A stretch of DNA of 64,000 bases from Candidatus Rifleibacteriota bacterium (GCA_015233155.1 JADFYG010000004.1:98005-162004); one strand, 5' to 3'; shown: positions 29,993 through 39,640, counted from the first letter of the stretch. Program-made: numbers and translations. Notes: generated by a model from the letters alone, not told the origin.

Positions 29993-31453
29993 TTGAATGG
30001 AAACTTGTGGAAAATGAGTGCAAAAACGATCCTTGAGCAGCAGCCGCGTGGATTTGTTTTGCCATTGGTTTTTTGCTTGGTTGGAATCATGTTGGCATTT
30101 GGAGGAGCGTATTTTTTCTCTACACTCCAATCCAAGAATAGTTTTCAGGTTTTTTTTCGCGATGAAGTGAGTAGAATAATCGCAGAAAGCGCTTTAGCCG
30201 AATGGCGCGCTACTTTTATTTCCAAACGCATGAATGATCCGGTTCTGAAGAGTCTGATTCAAAACCCCAAGACGACCTCTTCAGCTGTTGCCATTTCCAG
30301 CGATGATCTTCCAAGAACTAAGGAGCTTGCGACAAAACTATTGGGTGCCGGGCGCTGGGCTCTCAAAGGGAAGGTAAGTGTTCAGAATATAGACAACGAG
30401 TTGATTGAAAATGTTGCGGGGATTAGTAAAAGAGGGGCTTTTGGGAATGAATATCAGGGGACTCTGAAGGTTGATTTCTCCGTTGTCTTAGGACCCGCCA
30501 ATCAATCGGCGTCTTCAAAATCCAGTTTTTCTTTCGAATTTGACATCAAATATACGTGTTTAAGAAGCAAGCCAGCTGACCGCTTGAATCGCGGATATAC
30601 GTCCAATGCACTTAATGACTATGTGTTGTATATCCGGGATGGACAAGTGGAGTTCGCCTCTCCTGCTAACTGGAGTTTGAGAAACACTGACCGGACTCTT
30701 ACACTTGGTCATTCAGATCCAGCCAAGCCAGGAAAGATTTTTTTGGGCGGAGCAGATGCCACAACAGTTGCTGCAGTTGCTGCTTGCGGGAAAATTTTAT
30801 TTTCTGATACTAATGACCATCTTGAATCAAAATTGCCCGATCCGCCCCTTATCGGGAAAACGGGTCCAGTTGGATTTGACCGTTTTCTCCCATTTTCTAC
30901 TCAACTTCTCAGATCATTTACCTTTAAGGATTCGAAGGAATTATTCCATAGTCCTTTTTATGACGGAAGTGTCTTGAAATTAGATGGTATTTTTTTTATT
31001 GAAGATTCAGTAAATGGATTGGTTATTCCTAAAGGTTTGAAATATGAGGGAAAAGGTATTCTCATCTCATATGGGGACATAAAAATAGAGGGAAGTTTCA
31101 AAAAAAAGTCTTCTTCAGATGGGCCTTGCGTTCTATACACATGGGTAGGAAAAATATTCGCCAATGCAGTGGAACAAGGTCGAATAGAAGCTTCCCTGGT
31201 TGCTCTAAAATATAATTATGCTCCCACAAATCCTGATAATACGAAGTCCGCAGTGGACTTTTCGCAAAGAAAAGCGGAGGTATTGGGGAATCTTCTTGCA
31301 GATCGTTTGAATTTGGAATCGATGTCTTCGAATCAGACCAATTCAATTACATATGATAATGAATCTTTTCAGGGCGATGAATTATATACGGTTACCCTGG
31401 GTGGAAGATTAAGAAAAATGGAAGCCATTTTCAGCGACAAGAGTCCGCAATAA
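29993..31453 (+). CDS. PilX/GspK-like minor pseudopilin-associated protein
   Basis: N-terminal TM GFVLPLVFCLVGIMLAFGGAYFFSTL; EGKGILISYGDIKIEGSFKKKSSSDGPCVLYTW aligns with SGKGVIIADGFRILSGIKKKATAAPDDFCILYTR of 8760..10736. Start may be ATG 30014. Confidence 0.6.
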   Translation: MNGNLWKMSAKTILEQQPRGFVLPLVFCLVGIMLAFGGAYFFSTLQSKNSFQVFFRDEVSRIIAESALAEWRATFISKRMNDPVLKSLIQNPKTTSSAVAISSDDLPRTKELATKLLGAGRWALKGKVSVQNIDNELIENVAGISKRGAFGNEYQGTLKVDFSVVLGPANQSASSKSSFSFEFDIKYTCLRSKPADRLNRGYTSNALNDYVLYIRDGQVEFASPANWSLRNTDRTLTLGHSDPAKPGKIFLGGADATTVAAVAACGKILFSDTNDHLESKLPDPPLIGKTGPVGFDRFLPFSTQLLRSFTFKDSKELFHSPFYDGSVLKLDGIFFIEDSVNGLVIPKGLKYEGKGILISYGDIKIEGSFKKKSSSDGPCVLYTWVGKIFANAVEQGRIEASLVALKYNYAPTNPDNTKSAVDFSQRKAEVLGNLLADRLNLESMSSNQTNSITYDNESFQGDELYTVTLGGRLRKMEAIFSDKSPQ

Positions 31454-31488
31454 CGGCATATTTTCAATATTCGGTTGTCGGAGCAAAA

Positions 31489-31950
31489 TTGGAAAGAAGA
31501 TCGGGATTTACTTTATTAGAACTGTTGATTGCAACGATTTTTCTTGTTGTTGCAGTAGTTTCGATGTTTTCTTTTTTTACTTCTTCCAATCGGGGATCGC
31601 TGGACGCTTACCGGGAAGCTATTGCATATTCCCTGGCTCAGGAAGCTCAGGAATGGGTTGCCGGCCTGGGGTATGAAAAATTGGTCGAGATGCAATTAAA
31701 TCCTGCGAATCCACTTGTCACCAGACTTGGATTGGACAACTTTGTAAGCATTGAGTCCGTTCGGTTGGACGATGGTTCATTAGTTAACTACCCAACTGAT
31801 TATCAGCAGTTTGAGAGGAAGATCCAGCTTGTTCATTTTCCGTCTGATAAAATTATCCTGGTCAGGGTTACGGTGCAGCCTAAGACAAAAGCGTTTATAA
31901 GGCGTGGAAGTGTTGTTCTTGAGAAAATAGTCGGAGCGGAATATGACTAA
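31489..31950 (+). CDS. prepilin-type N-terminal cleavage/methylation domain protein (GspI-like)
   Basis: RRSGFTLLELLIATIFLVVAVVSMFSF; TTG start; SNRGSLDAYREAIAYSLAQEAQE aligns with SNRESMDAYYEIIAFSLAKEPIE of 8305..8763. Confidence 0.85.
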   Translation: MERRSGFTLLELLIATIFLVVAVVSMFSFFTSSNRGSLDAYREAIAYSLAQEAQEWVAGLGYEKLVEMQLNPANPLVTRLGLDNFVSIESVRLDDGSLVNYPTDYQQFERKIQLVHFPSDKIILVRVTVQPKTKAFIRRGSVVLEKIVGAEYD

Positions 31951-32560
31951 ATCGGGAACAACTCTGATTGAACTAATGTTCGTAATTGTTATTGCATCAA
32001 TGATCATGATCCCAACCATTGATTTTCTAATATCAAGCCAAAGAACTGCAACAAAAGGATTCGGAAAACTTGAAACGCTCGAAACAACAAGATTTATTCT
32101 CGAGAAAGTTCAGCGGGATTTGAAGGTCTTATGTTCCGAACCCGGTCATGGTTTTATGCCCATTTCAACGACAACATACTCTTTTACATTTCCGGTTTTC
32201 CCATCAGGAACCGGATATGTCGGTGACGATATTCCGGTTAATATTGTCAGCTATATTTTCGATCCGGCAAAAATGACTCTCACCAGAACGATTAAAATTC
32301 ATCCACTTTTAGCTGCTCCAGCACAATCATTTTTTTCTAAAATAGTTGCTACAAATGTTGCATCATTCTCCATTTGCCCCAAAGAAATGTTGAGTATGCG
32401 ATATTACGACATTCAAGTCTTGTGTCAATCAAACAACCCGGCCAGCAAACAGGTCCAGATATTTCTCCGGGCGGCAGTCCGTTCTGATTATGAGGCACGA
32501 TTGGGGCGCTCGCCTTTTCTTGTTACCAATAGGCGGACCAAGCTGAGTTATCCGCCATGA
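31943..32560 (+). CDS. prepilin-type N-terminal domain protein (GspJ-like)
   Basis: MTKSGTTLIELMFVIVIASMIMIPTIDF; paralogous to 7470..8324. Confidence 0.8.
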   Translation: MTKSGTTLIELMFVIVIASMIMIPTIDFLISSQRTATKGFGKLETLETTRFILEKVQRDLKVLCSEPGHGFMPISTTTYSFTFPVFPSGTGYVGDDIPVNIVSYIFDPAKMTLTRTIKIHPLLAAPAQSFFSKIVATNVASFSICPKEMLSMRYYDIQVLCQSNNPASKQVQIFLRAAVRSDYEARLGRSPFLVTNRRTKLSYPP

Positions 32561-33420
32561 ATATCTTTCCGGGAATATATCAACTTTTTTGCTCTTTTCC
32601 AAAATATTATAAAAAATATGTAATTAAAAAAGCCTGCTGGTTGTTGTGTTACGTATTTTTTTTATCACCTCTGACTGCGACGCTATTTGCAACCGAGTTG
32701 CCGAATATTGATTTCACGCCCTTTTTCAATGGATTTTCCGGAGCATTCGTGTTTCTCGATCTTCGGGCGGACAAATATATCCGATATGGTGGTGAGAGGT
32801 GTCAGGAACCCTTGTCGCCATGTTCGACTTTCAAGATTCCGAATTCGATGGTTGGTCTGGAGACTGGGGTTATTTCTGGTCCTGATCATCTTTTTCCCTG
32901 GGATGGAATACAGCGTTCATTTGAAATCTGGAATCGAGATCATACTCTGCGTTCAGCGGTCAAAAATTCGGTTGTCTGGTATTTTCAGCGACTTGCGCAG
33001 ATGGTTGGAGAACGGCGCATGAGTCAATATCTCCGTTTGTTTTCATACGGAAACCAGGATATTTCCGGCGGTTTGACAGTATTCTGGCTCGGAAGTTCGC
33101 TCAAAATTTCGGCGGATGAACAGGTGGCATTCCTGAAAAAGTGGATCCAGCGAAGTTTGCCTGTTTCCATCAAAACAATGGACATAGTCGATAAGATCAC
33201 ATGTCTCGCAAAAACCCCGGAAGGCGAGTTTCACGGCAAAACCGGTTCAAATGTGAAGCAGGGCAAAAGTATACTCGGATGGTTTGTCGGCTATGTGTCC
33301 AGCGGAGCTGATCGGTACATTTTTGCGCTCAATATCGTTTCCGGAAATAATGCGGACGGAAAAACTGCACAAAATATTACTGAAAAAATCCTGCGTGCCC
33401 TGAAGATTCCGATAGATTAA
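32557..33420 (+). CDS. class D (OXA-type) beta-lactamase
   Basis: Signal sequence; PCSTFKIPNSMVGLETG (SxxK), LRSAVKNSVVWYFQRLA (SxV), FSYGNQDISGG (YGN), FWLGSSLKISADEQVAFL, GKTGSN (KTG). Confidence 0.9.
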   Translation: MNIFPGIYQLFCSFPKYYKKYVIKKACWLLCYVFFLSPLTATLFATELPNIDFTPFFNGFSGAFVFLDLRADKYIRYGGERCQEPLSPCSTFKIPNSMVGLETGVISGPDHLFPWDGIQRSFEIWNRDHTLRSAVKNSVVWYFQRLAQMVGERRMSQYLRLFSYGNQDISGGLTVFWLGSSLKISADEQVAFLKKWIQRSLPVSIKTMDIVDKITCLAKTPEGEFHGKTGSNVKQGKSILGWFVGYVSSGADRYIFALNIVSGNNADGKTAQNITEKILRALKIPID

Positions 33421-33425
33421 TACTC

Positions 33426-33482
33426 TGACATAATTTTTCGGACATGAGCGCCGTATCCTCCGTGTCGAAATAAGTTATGTCA
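33426..33482. terminator. imperfect inverted repeat between convergent genes (possible bidirectional terminator)
   Basis: TGACATAATTTTTCGGACATG versus reverse complement TGACATAACTTATTTCGACACG. Confidence 0.45.
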
Positions 33483-33563
33483 TATGAATTAATTTCAATG
33501 CCTCTTTGTGACCACTGATTTCATGATGAAAATATGGTGTGAGGTCTCCATAAATCGCTGAAA

Positions 33564-34655
33564 TTACAGGCGTTTGAGATTGACAAACGTATGATAGCGA
33601 TTGATGCTGGAATTGACCTTGCCTTCGAAAACTGTGCCATCGTCACTGATTGTAGCTTCCAACTGTAGCTGTCCCTTCCAGGATTTCAGATTCAGTTTGT
33701 GGTTTTCGAAGGTGCCGGTCCAGCGGTATTTTGTCTGAAGATCCCATTCTTTCATGCTCAGCATCGATCGCTCCGGAAGATATGTGTCGGCATACATTGT
33801 GATCGAGGTGCCACTTTGCTGGATCTCGACGATAGAATCTTTTCGCAAAATAGCCTTGCTGCTGCCCTTGAACTCTACACGCCAGGCACCGGCAATACTG
33901 GACATGTCTTTCAAAGGCTTGCCAGTCTCCACAGGAGCAGGAGGCGGGATTACAGCGGCAGGCTGAACTGCGGTTGTGGAAATCGCCTGCAAGGTAACAT
34001 CGAAACTGACTGTTTCGCCATCCGGGATCTTGCGCTGTACCTTATATGTCATATAGCCTGGGGCAAAAATGTCGATATCGTACATTCCGCCTGAGCCGAT
34101 AATGACGATTTCATTCACGTTTCCCTTCAGGATACCGTCTATGCGCACTTTGGCTCCCGGGGTTGAGCAGTTAACGAAAACTCCCGCATCCTTTTTCAAA
34201 GTTGTGGAAGTGACAGTCCCGAGCAACGGATGATGTATCTCCAGTATTGGCTCATGTTTTTCGGTAGGTCCAGGCGTGCCTGTAGTCTGTGGCTCTTCGG
34301 GATCGACATCTTCCATGTCGACTGTCACTGGAGCCTCCGGGAGGGGGTCAGATATTTTGGCGGGTGTATCCGCACTCGAATGCTTACTGCTGGTATCCTG
34401 CAAACTCATGGCATCGGAAGCATTTGCCGCACTATTGTTCACTCCAGCTGAATTGCCGGGTGTTTCGCCGTTCGACTCATCCGGTTCTGTTGATGGTTTC
34501 GCGATTTTTTTTGCGTGGTGCTTCTTTTTGGGCGTTTCATCTTTGGCTTTCTCTGCAAAAGACGCAGGTATAAGCACTAAGCTGCATATCAAAGATATAA
34601 TTGCGAAAAGCATAATGCCAACCGGCCTTGGACTTCTGTTAAGATCGAATTTCAT
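33564..34655 (-). CDS. PEGA-domain protein
   Basis: GVFVNCSTPGAKVRIDGILKGNVNEIVIIGSGGMYDIDIFAPGYMTYKVQRKI; ATG at 34655 with AGGGAGGG upstream preferred over ORF-track start 34682. Confidence 0.7.
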   Translation of the reverse strand: MKFDLNRSPRPVGIMLFAIISLICSLVLIPASFAEKAKDETPKKKHHAKKIAKPSTEPDESNGETPGNSAGVNNSAANASDAMSLQDTSSKHSSADTPAKISDPLPEAPVTVDMEDVDPEEPQTTGTPGPTEKHEPILEIHHPLLGTVTSTTLKKDAGVFVNCSTPGAKVRIDGILKGNVNEIVIIGSGGMYDIDIFAPGYMTYKVQRKIPDGETVSFDVTLQAISTTAVQPAAVIPPPAPVETGKPLKDMSSIAGAWRVEFKGSSKAILRKDSIVEIQQSGTSITMYADTYLPERSMLSMKEWDLQTKYRWTGTFENHKLNLKSWKGQLQLEATISDDGTVFEGKVNSSINRYHTFVNLKRL

Positions 34656-34671
34656 TAGTTTTTGCCCTCCC

Positions 34672-37600
34672 TCATAATCCATGACTCAATGACTCTGCTT
34701 GGTCTTCAGTGGGGCTTTCGGAATCATTCGACGAGGCCGATCCATCAGAACCGCTGGAATCCTCGGTTGGCGCGGCAATGCCGTTCCCTGAATCAGTATT
34801 TTCTTCCGAATTATTTGATTCCCCGGCATCACCTGTTGTATTCGAAGATGGTTCCGGGGCAGGCTTGCTGATATCAGCCCCGGATGTGTCCGGATTTTGT
34901 TCGTTTTTCGGCTTTTGGGGCGTTTTTGCTACTGGTTTCTTCGTGTTTGCGGGAGCTTTCTTTTCAAATTTGACCGTCACTTTAAGAAATACTCCGGGTT
35001 TGACGATCTTATACAAGACTTTCGAAGGAAATCCTGGCGCAGAAACCTCTATCCGGAGTTTTTTCCCAGTGCTGCTGATATTAATCGGCTTGTTGGCCAC
35101 ACCTTTTTCATATCCCTCGACTTTTATTGTTGCACCGGGAGTCTTGCACAAGACGATCAGCTTGCCGCTCTTGTTCTCGCCGGGAGTAATGGAAATTGAG
35201 GGTGGATGGGATACATGAGTAATTGAAGGCGTCTGAGGAGCTTGCGAGGTTGCCGGAATCGAAAATGCATCTGGAAGAGTTCGGCAAACACGAAAGCCAT
35301 GGAAAAATTTTTGCGATGTTGGATTTCCGTAATCCCGATGTGCCGATCGGAAAAAACGTCCGGAATCGACTATCGCTCCTCCACGCAGGACGCGATCAGT
35401 AGCGGAGAATGGGCCATGCGGATCCACTTGTGCGTCAGACGTGTAGGGACCATACCAGTCGTTGCACCATTCATCTGTATTTCCGACCATATCGAATATG
35501 TTCCATGCATTTGGCAATTTTTCTCCGACATCATGCAGAACATTTTTAGCATTTTCCTTGAACCAACCATAACGCTGATCAATAGAGTCTCCCCAATAAT
35601 AGTCACTCGATCGGCCAGCGCGGCAGGCGTATTCCCACTCCGCCTCTGTTGGAAGTCGGAACCCATCGGCAGCGAAATCACAGACAGCGGATTCACCCAC
35701 AAGTGTGTAGCATTTCTTCAGACCGATTTTCTCACTGAGTGCGTTGCAGAATATGACTGCTCCGACCCAGCTGATCGGGCCAACTGGTCTTTTGTCACTG
35801 CCTGGTTTGTATGAACTGTGAGGGAAGCCAACTACTTGTTTGAATTGGGAATGCGTGACCTCATGTTTTCCGAATAGCAGGGGTTTCGTTATAGTCACCT
35901 CGTGAGCGGGCTTCTCATCTTTTTCTCCTTTGTCGGCTCCCATGCGGAATGAGCCCGCTGGAATTCTGGCGAATGCCATCAGGATACCTTGTCCCAGATC
36001 GGGGTTGTCGATATCGATCACGGGCTGGACCACTATTGCAGGTGTCGGCACTGGAGATACTGATACTGGGGCAATCGGCGTTATCGACGGCACGGGTGTG
36101 GGAATAGCTGTTGGCACAGGTGTGGGCGCGGCTGTCGGCACAGGTGTTGGCGCTGCTGTCGGCACAGGTGTTGGCGCGGCTGTCGACACAGGTGTTGGCG
36201 CAACTGTCGGCACAGGCGTTGGCGCGGCTGTCGACACAGGTGTTGGTATGGCTGTCGGAACGGGTGTCGATAAGCTTGTCGTTACTGGTTCCGGTTTTAT
36301 CGGGAGGGATGAAGTCACCGCAGGAGTTGATGATGACCCGCGAGGTGAGGATGAATCAGCCGCTTGTGTGATCGTAGAAGATGAGGGCAACTGCTGTGGT
36401 TGTGGAGTTACAGATGGGGAGGGGGATTTCATAAGCATAGTGCCGATTACAATGCTCGTGACAGCTGCTCCGACCACAGCATAGCGTTTCCAATGCGAAC
36501 TTCTGGCTGACGAGACGAGAGTCTGAAGGTCTTTCTGACTGGTGTTGCGCCGTCGTCGCTGGGCTAAAATATTTGCAGATTCGGTTGCAGGATGTTCTTT
36601 CAACCAGTTTTCAAGAAGAGTCGCAAGTTCGATGGCATCGGGGCGTTTTTGGGGATCTTTGTCGAGCAGTTTGTAAACAGTGCCAAGCAGTGAGAAACAT
36701 GGATCACTCGGGTCGAGCGCTACCAGTGGAAGCGTTGCTTCGATTTGCTGGCGAGCGATTGAAAATACCTCGTTCTCGCCATCGGCGGGTCTGAACGGTG
36801 GTTCACCGAAGATCAACTCCCAGAAGATGACACCCACGGAATACATGTCGGATTTTGATGAGATATCCTTCGAGCCGAGGCACTGCTCCGGTGACATGTA
36901 GTGTGGTGTTCCCAAGGTCATGCCCGGTAGTGTCAGGTTCACTGTGCCTTTTGCAATGCCAAAATCGAATATCTTGAGCGTCCCATCCGCTGTCACCATG
37001 GTATTACTTGGTTTGAGATCGCGGTGTATAATGCCTTTCGCGTGACAGGCCTGAAGACCTTCAGCCAGTTGGAGCATCAGCGGGGCGATACGTTCTTTTG
37101 CTGTGGCGAGTGCAGTTTTGAGCTCTGAAAGTAGTGTTCCGTCAAGATATTCCATGACCAGGAATGGTTTTCCAGTTGCCTTATCACGAGAGGAAGCGTA
37201 TATGTCGAGCACGTTGGGGTGTCTTACGCTTGCAAGTGTTTTTCCCTCGCGCAAGAATCGATCGATCTCATTCTTCTCCCGAGCGACATCGGCATGCAGG
37301 ATCTTAATTGCTACGACGCGATCAAGACTGGTGTCGATCGCTCTGTAGACGACTCCCATGCCGCCTTCTCCGATTTTTTTGTCCAGGCGATATATCTCGC
37401 CAAACAGTTTTGTATCAATGTCTTTTCCCGGGCTATCGCTAATCGATGCGATATCTGATGTGCCTGCCGCCGTTGGATCAAGACGCGCCAATTCGGCTCC
37501 GATGATGCGTTTTATCTCCGGAATGTCCGGTCGCTTGTCTGGTTCCTTTTCGAGCATACGTTTCAGCAAGTCAGTAAAGGGCTTCGCCTGTGGATATTCC

Positions 37601-38319
37601 TTCAATTTATCGAGCGGCAGCGGATCGTTGACATGCATTAACATGATCGATAGATAAGGATTCGATGCTTCCCCTGCAATGTCATATGGCGGGTGTCCGG
37701 TGAGGAGTTCCCAGAAAAGCACTCCAATGGAATATATGTCGGACTTCCCAGTCAATTGTTTGCCGCGTCCCTGTTCCGGGGACATATATTGGGGTGTACC
37801 GAGAGAGGTGCCGGCTTGTGTGTGTTTCGTGGACGTCTTGGCAATACCAAAATCGACAATCTTGAGTCGGCTATCCTGCGAGATCAGTACGTTCTCCGGT
37901 TTGAGGTCTCGGTGAATGATGTTTTTCTGGTGGCAGGCCAGGATGCCGTCAAGAAGTTCGAGCATATGTTGCATCATCAAAGCTGGTTTGGTTTTGTACT
38001 CGACAAGTAATTCGTCTATTTTTCTGCCGTGAATAAGTTCCATTGCAAGAAATGGCAGTTTGCTTCCCTCATCAACATCGCTGGCATAGACCTCGACAAC
38101 GCATCTGTGTTTGAGTGTAGCCAGAACACGTCCTTCATTCAAAAAACGCTGAACGGCAATCGCATCCTGTGCGGCATCCGGGGAAAGAAACTTTACGGCC
38201 GTTTCGCGGTCAAGGTTGATATCAAGAGCTTTGAATACCATGCCCATACCGCCCTGTCCGATTTTTGAAATCAGGCGGTAGTGACGTCCAATGATCGAAC
38301 CGAGTTCAAACGCGGCCAT
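34672..38319 (-). CDS. tandem Ser/Thr protein kinase with TM, Pro/Thr repeat stalk, SUMF1/FGE-like and PEGA-like domains
   Basis: Two full kinase domains (IIHRDLKPENVLI/VDFGIAKT and IIHRDLKPSNTMV/FDFGIAKG), TM VVGAAVTSIVIGTMLM, repeat TPVPTAAP, SUMF1-like IPAGSFRMG...GFRLPTEAEWEYACRAG...VLRGGAIVD...GFRVCR, PEGA-like TPGATIKVEGYEKG. Confidence 0.93.
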   Translation of the reverse strand: MAAFELGSIIGRHYRLISKIGQGGMGMVFKALDINLDRETAVKFLSPDAAQDAIAVQRFLNEGRVLATLKHRCVVEVYASDVDEGSKLPFLAMELIHGRKIDELLVEYKTKPALMMQHMLELLDGILACHQKNIIHRDLKPENVLISQDSRLKIVDFGIAKTSTKHTQAGTSLGTPQYMSPEQGRGKQLTGKSDIYSIGVLFWELLTGHPPYDIAGEASNPYLSIMLMHVNDPLPLDKLKEYPQAKPFTDLLKRMLEKEPDKRPDIPEIKRIIGAELARLDPTAAGTSDIASISDSPGKDIDTKLFGEIYRLDKKIGEGGMGVVYRAIDTSLDRVVAIKILHADVAREKNEIDRFLREGKTLASVRHPNVLDIYASSRDKATGKPFLVMEYLDGTLLSELKTALATAKERIAPLMLQLAEGLQACHAKGIIHRDLKPSNTMVTADGTLKIFDFGIAKGTVNLTLPGMTLGTPHYMSPEQCLGSKDISSKSDMYSVGVIFWELIFGEPPFRPADGENEVFSIARQQIEATLPLVALDPSDPCFSLLGTVYKLLDKDPQKRPDAIELATLLENWLKEHPATESANILAQRRRRNTSQKDLQTLVSSARSSHWKRYAVVGAAVTSIVIGTMLMKSPSPSVTPQPQQLPSSSTITQAADSSSPRGSSSTPAVTSSLPIKPEPVTTSLSTPVPTAIPTPVSTAAPTPVPTVAPTPVSTAAPTPVPTAAPTPVPTAAPTPVPTAIPTPVPSITPIAPVSVSPVPTPAIVVQPVIDIDNPDLGQGILMAFARIPAGSFRMGADKGEKDEKPAHEVTITKPLLFGKHEVTHSQFKQVVGFPHSSYKPGSDKRPVGPISWVGAVIFCNALSEKIGLKKCYTLVGESAVCDFAADGFRLPTEAEWEYACRAGRSSDYYWGDSIDQRYGWFKENAKNVLHDVGEKLPNAWNIFDMVGNTDEWCNDWYGPYTSDAQVDPHGPFSATDRVLRGGAIVDSGRFFRSAHRDYGNPTSQKFFHGFRVCRTLPDAFSIPATSQAPQTPSITHVSHPPSISITPGENKSGKLIVLCKTPGATIKVEGYEKGVANKPINISSTGKKLRIEVSAPGFPSKVLYKIVKPGVFLKVTVKFEKKAPANTKKPVAKTPQKPKNEQNPDTSGADISKPAPEPSSNTTGDAGESNNSEENTDSGNGIAAPTEDSSGSDGSASSNDSESPTEDQAESLSHGL
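36085..36285 (-). repeat. 24-bp tandem repeat encoding (TPVPTAAP)n stalk
   Basis: gctgtcggcacaggtgttggcgcg-type unit repeated about 8 times. Confidence 0.8.
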
Positions 38320-38437
38320 TTCTGCCGACGCTCCTCAGACCAGAATATAACTCGCACCCGAAAAATACTGTCATATTTTTTTGTGAATGTTCGAATACTA
38401 GCATAAAACACCTGAAGCGGGAAAGAACCAGCCGGCA

Positions 38438-38533
38438 CCAGGCAAAACGCATTAAAAACTCAGGAATGGTCTATGACGCGGCTCTCTCAGCGGTCGCGTC
38501 TTACCCAAGCTTTTTAATGTTTTACGTGCCTGG
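38438..38533. other. structured inverted-repeat element in divergent intergenic region
   Basis: Outer arms CCAGGCAAAACGCATTAAAAA and (reverse complement) CCAGGCACGTAAAACATTAAAAA; inner GACGCG (38475..38480)/CGCGTC (38495..38500). Confidence 0.4.
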
Positions 38534-38755
38534 GGGTGATGCTTCGGCGCTTATATGATCCTATGGTAATATGAATTTCTATTTTTCTCTTGAATACAAA
38601 ATTGATGGAATGGTATGAAATTCATGAGATGTGCAAAATGGCGACGCTAACTTGGATTATCAGGCGGGCAATTCATATTTTGGTAATATCCGCGGGAACA
38701 ATTTAGAGATTCTTTGGCGTTAATTCATCAAAGTTCGAAATGTGAAAGGAAAAAT

Positions 38756-39640
38756 ATGAAAATTCTCGTTGTTGAAGATGATGATGCCACAAGATTTTTA
38801 TTGCTAAAAATAGTGAAAGACATGGGCCATGAAACGCGGTCAGCCTCAAATGGCGTCGAGGGTTTGAAGGAAGTCACGGCATTTCATCCGGATGTTATTT
38901 TTTCAGACATTAATATGCCTGAAATGGATGGCCTCGAAATGCTGGAAAGAGTCAGAAAAACAGATCCAAATACTTTGGTGATCATAAATTCAACCCTCGA
39001 CTCTCCAAAGTATACGTTGAGAGCTTTACAGTTAAAAGCAAACGACTACGTTATAAAACCTTTTTCGGAAAAAGATATCACCTCAGTCGTGGAAAAATAT
39101 GCAGATATTTTGTCGAATCGAACGCTCGACAGGGAAGTTCTCGGCATGATGTATCGTCGTGATCTGGGCATGAAAATTTCCAACAGACTCGATCTCGTCG
39201 GCAAAATTGTCGATAGGCTCATGCTTGAGACGGATCACGCTATCCCGCTTCAAGACCGGCTTGGGATTCATCTTGGATTGGCTGAAATTCTGGTGAATGC
39301 CATAGAACATGGTAATCTCGGGATTACCTACGAGCAAAAAAGTAAAGCTCTTGAAGATGCTGATAATGGGTGGCACAAGCTTTTTGAGACTCGCAGACAG
39401 AGTCCTCCATATGCTGAACGTTTAGTGGATTTACAGTTCAAGATGGATAAAAAGGCATGCGAATGGCTTATCACGGATCAGGGCACAGGTTTCGATTTGA
39501 AAAAACTCCCTGATTCACGTGATCCGGAAGCTATGTTTGCATTGCATGGGCGTGGGATCGTATTGGCAAGGTTGCAATTTAGTGAAGTGGAATACAATGA
39601 TACGGGTAATCAGGTGCGACTGAAAAAATATCTAGCGTGA
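38756..39640 (+). CDS. response regulator receiver fused to HATPase_c (RsbW-like) domain
   Basis: MKILVVEDDDATRFLLLKI...VIFSDINMPEMDGLEML...NDYVIKPFSEKDI; HLGLAEILVNAIEHGNLGI...DQGTGFDLKKLP...HGRGIVLAR. ATG 38756 with AAAGGA upstream. Confidence 0.9.
   Translation: MKILVVEDDDATRFLLLKIVKDMGHETRSASNGVEGLKEVTAFHPDVIFSDINMPEMDGLEMLERVRKTDPNTLVIINSTLDSPKYTLRALQLKANDYVIKPFSEKDITSVVEKYADILSNRTLDREVLGMMYRRDLGMKISNRLDLVGKIVDRLMLETDHAIPLQDRLGIHLGLAEILVNAIEHGNLGITYEQKSKALEDADNGWHKLFETRRQSPPYAERLVDLQFKMDKKACEWLITDQGTGFDLKKLPDSRDPEAMFALHGRGIVLARLQFSEVEYNDTGNQVRLKKYLA

Noticed and set aside
32557-33420. BlaR/MecR-type beta-lactam sensor instead of an enzyme
   Set aside because: Single signal sequence and no metalloprotease or multi-TM region, so a secreted class D enzyme fits better; not fully excluded without phylogeny.
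34709-35218. 169-aa plus-strand Ser/Phe/Gly-rich ORF
   Set aside because: Antisense to the low-complexity C-terminus and PEGA region of the kinase.
35930-36484. 184-aa plus-strand ORF with GTGVGAAVGTGV repeats
   Set aside because: Antisense shadow of the TPVPTAAP repeat stalk.
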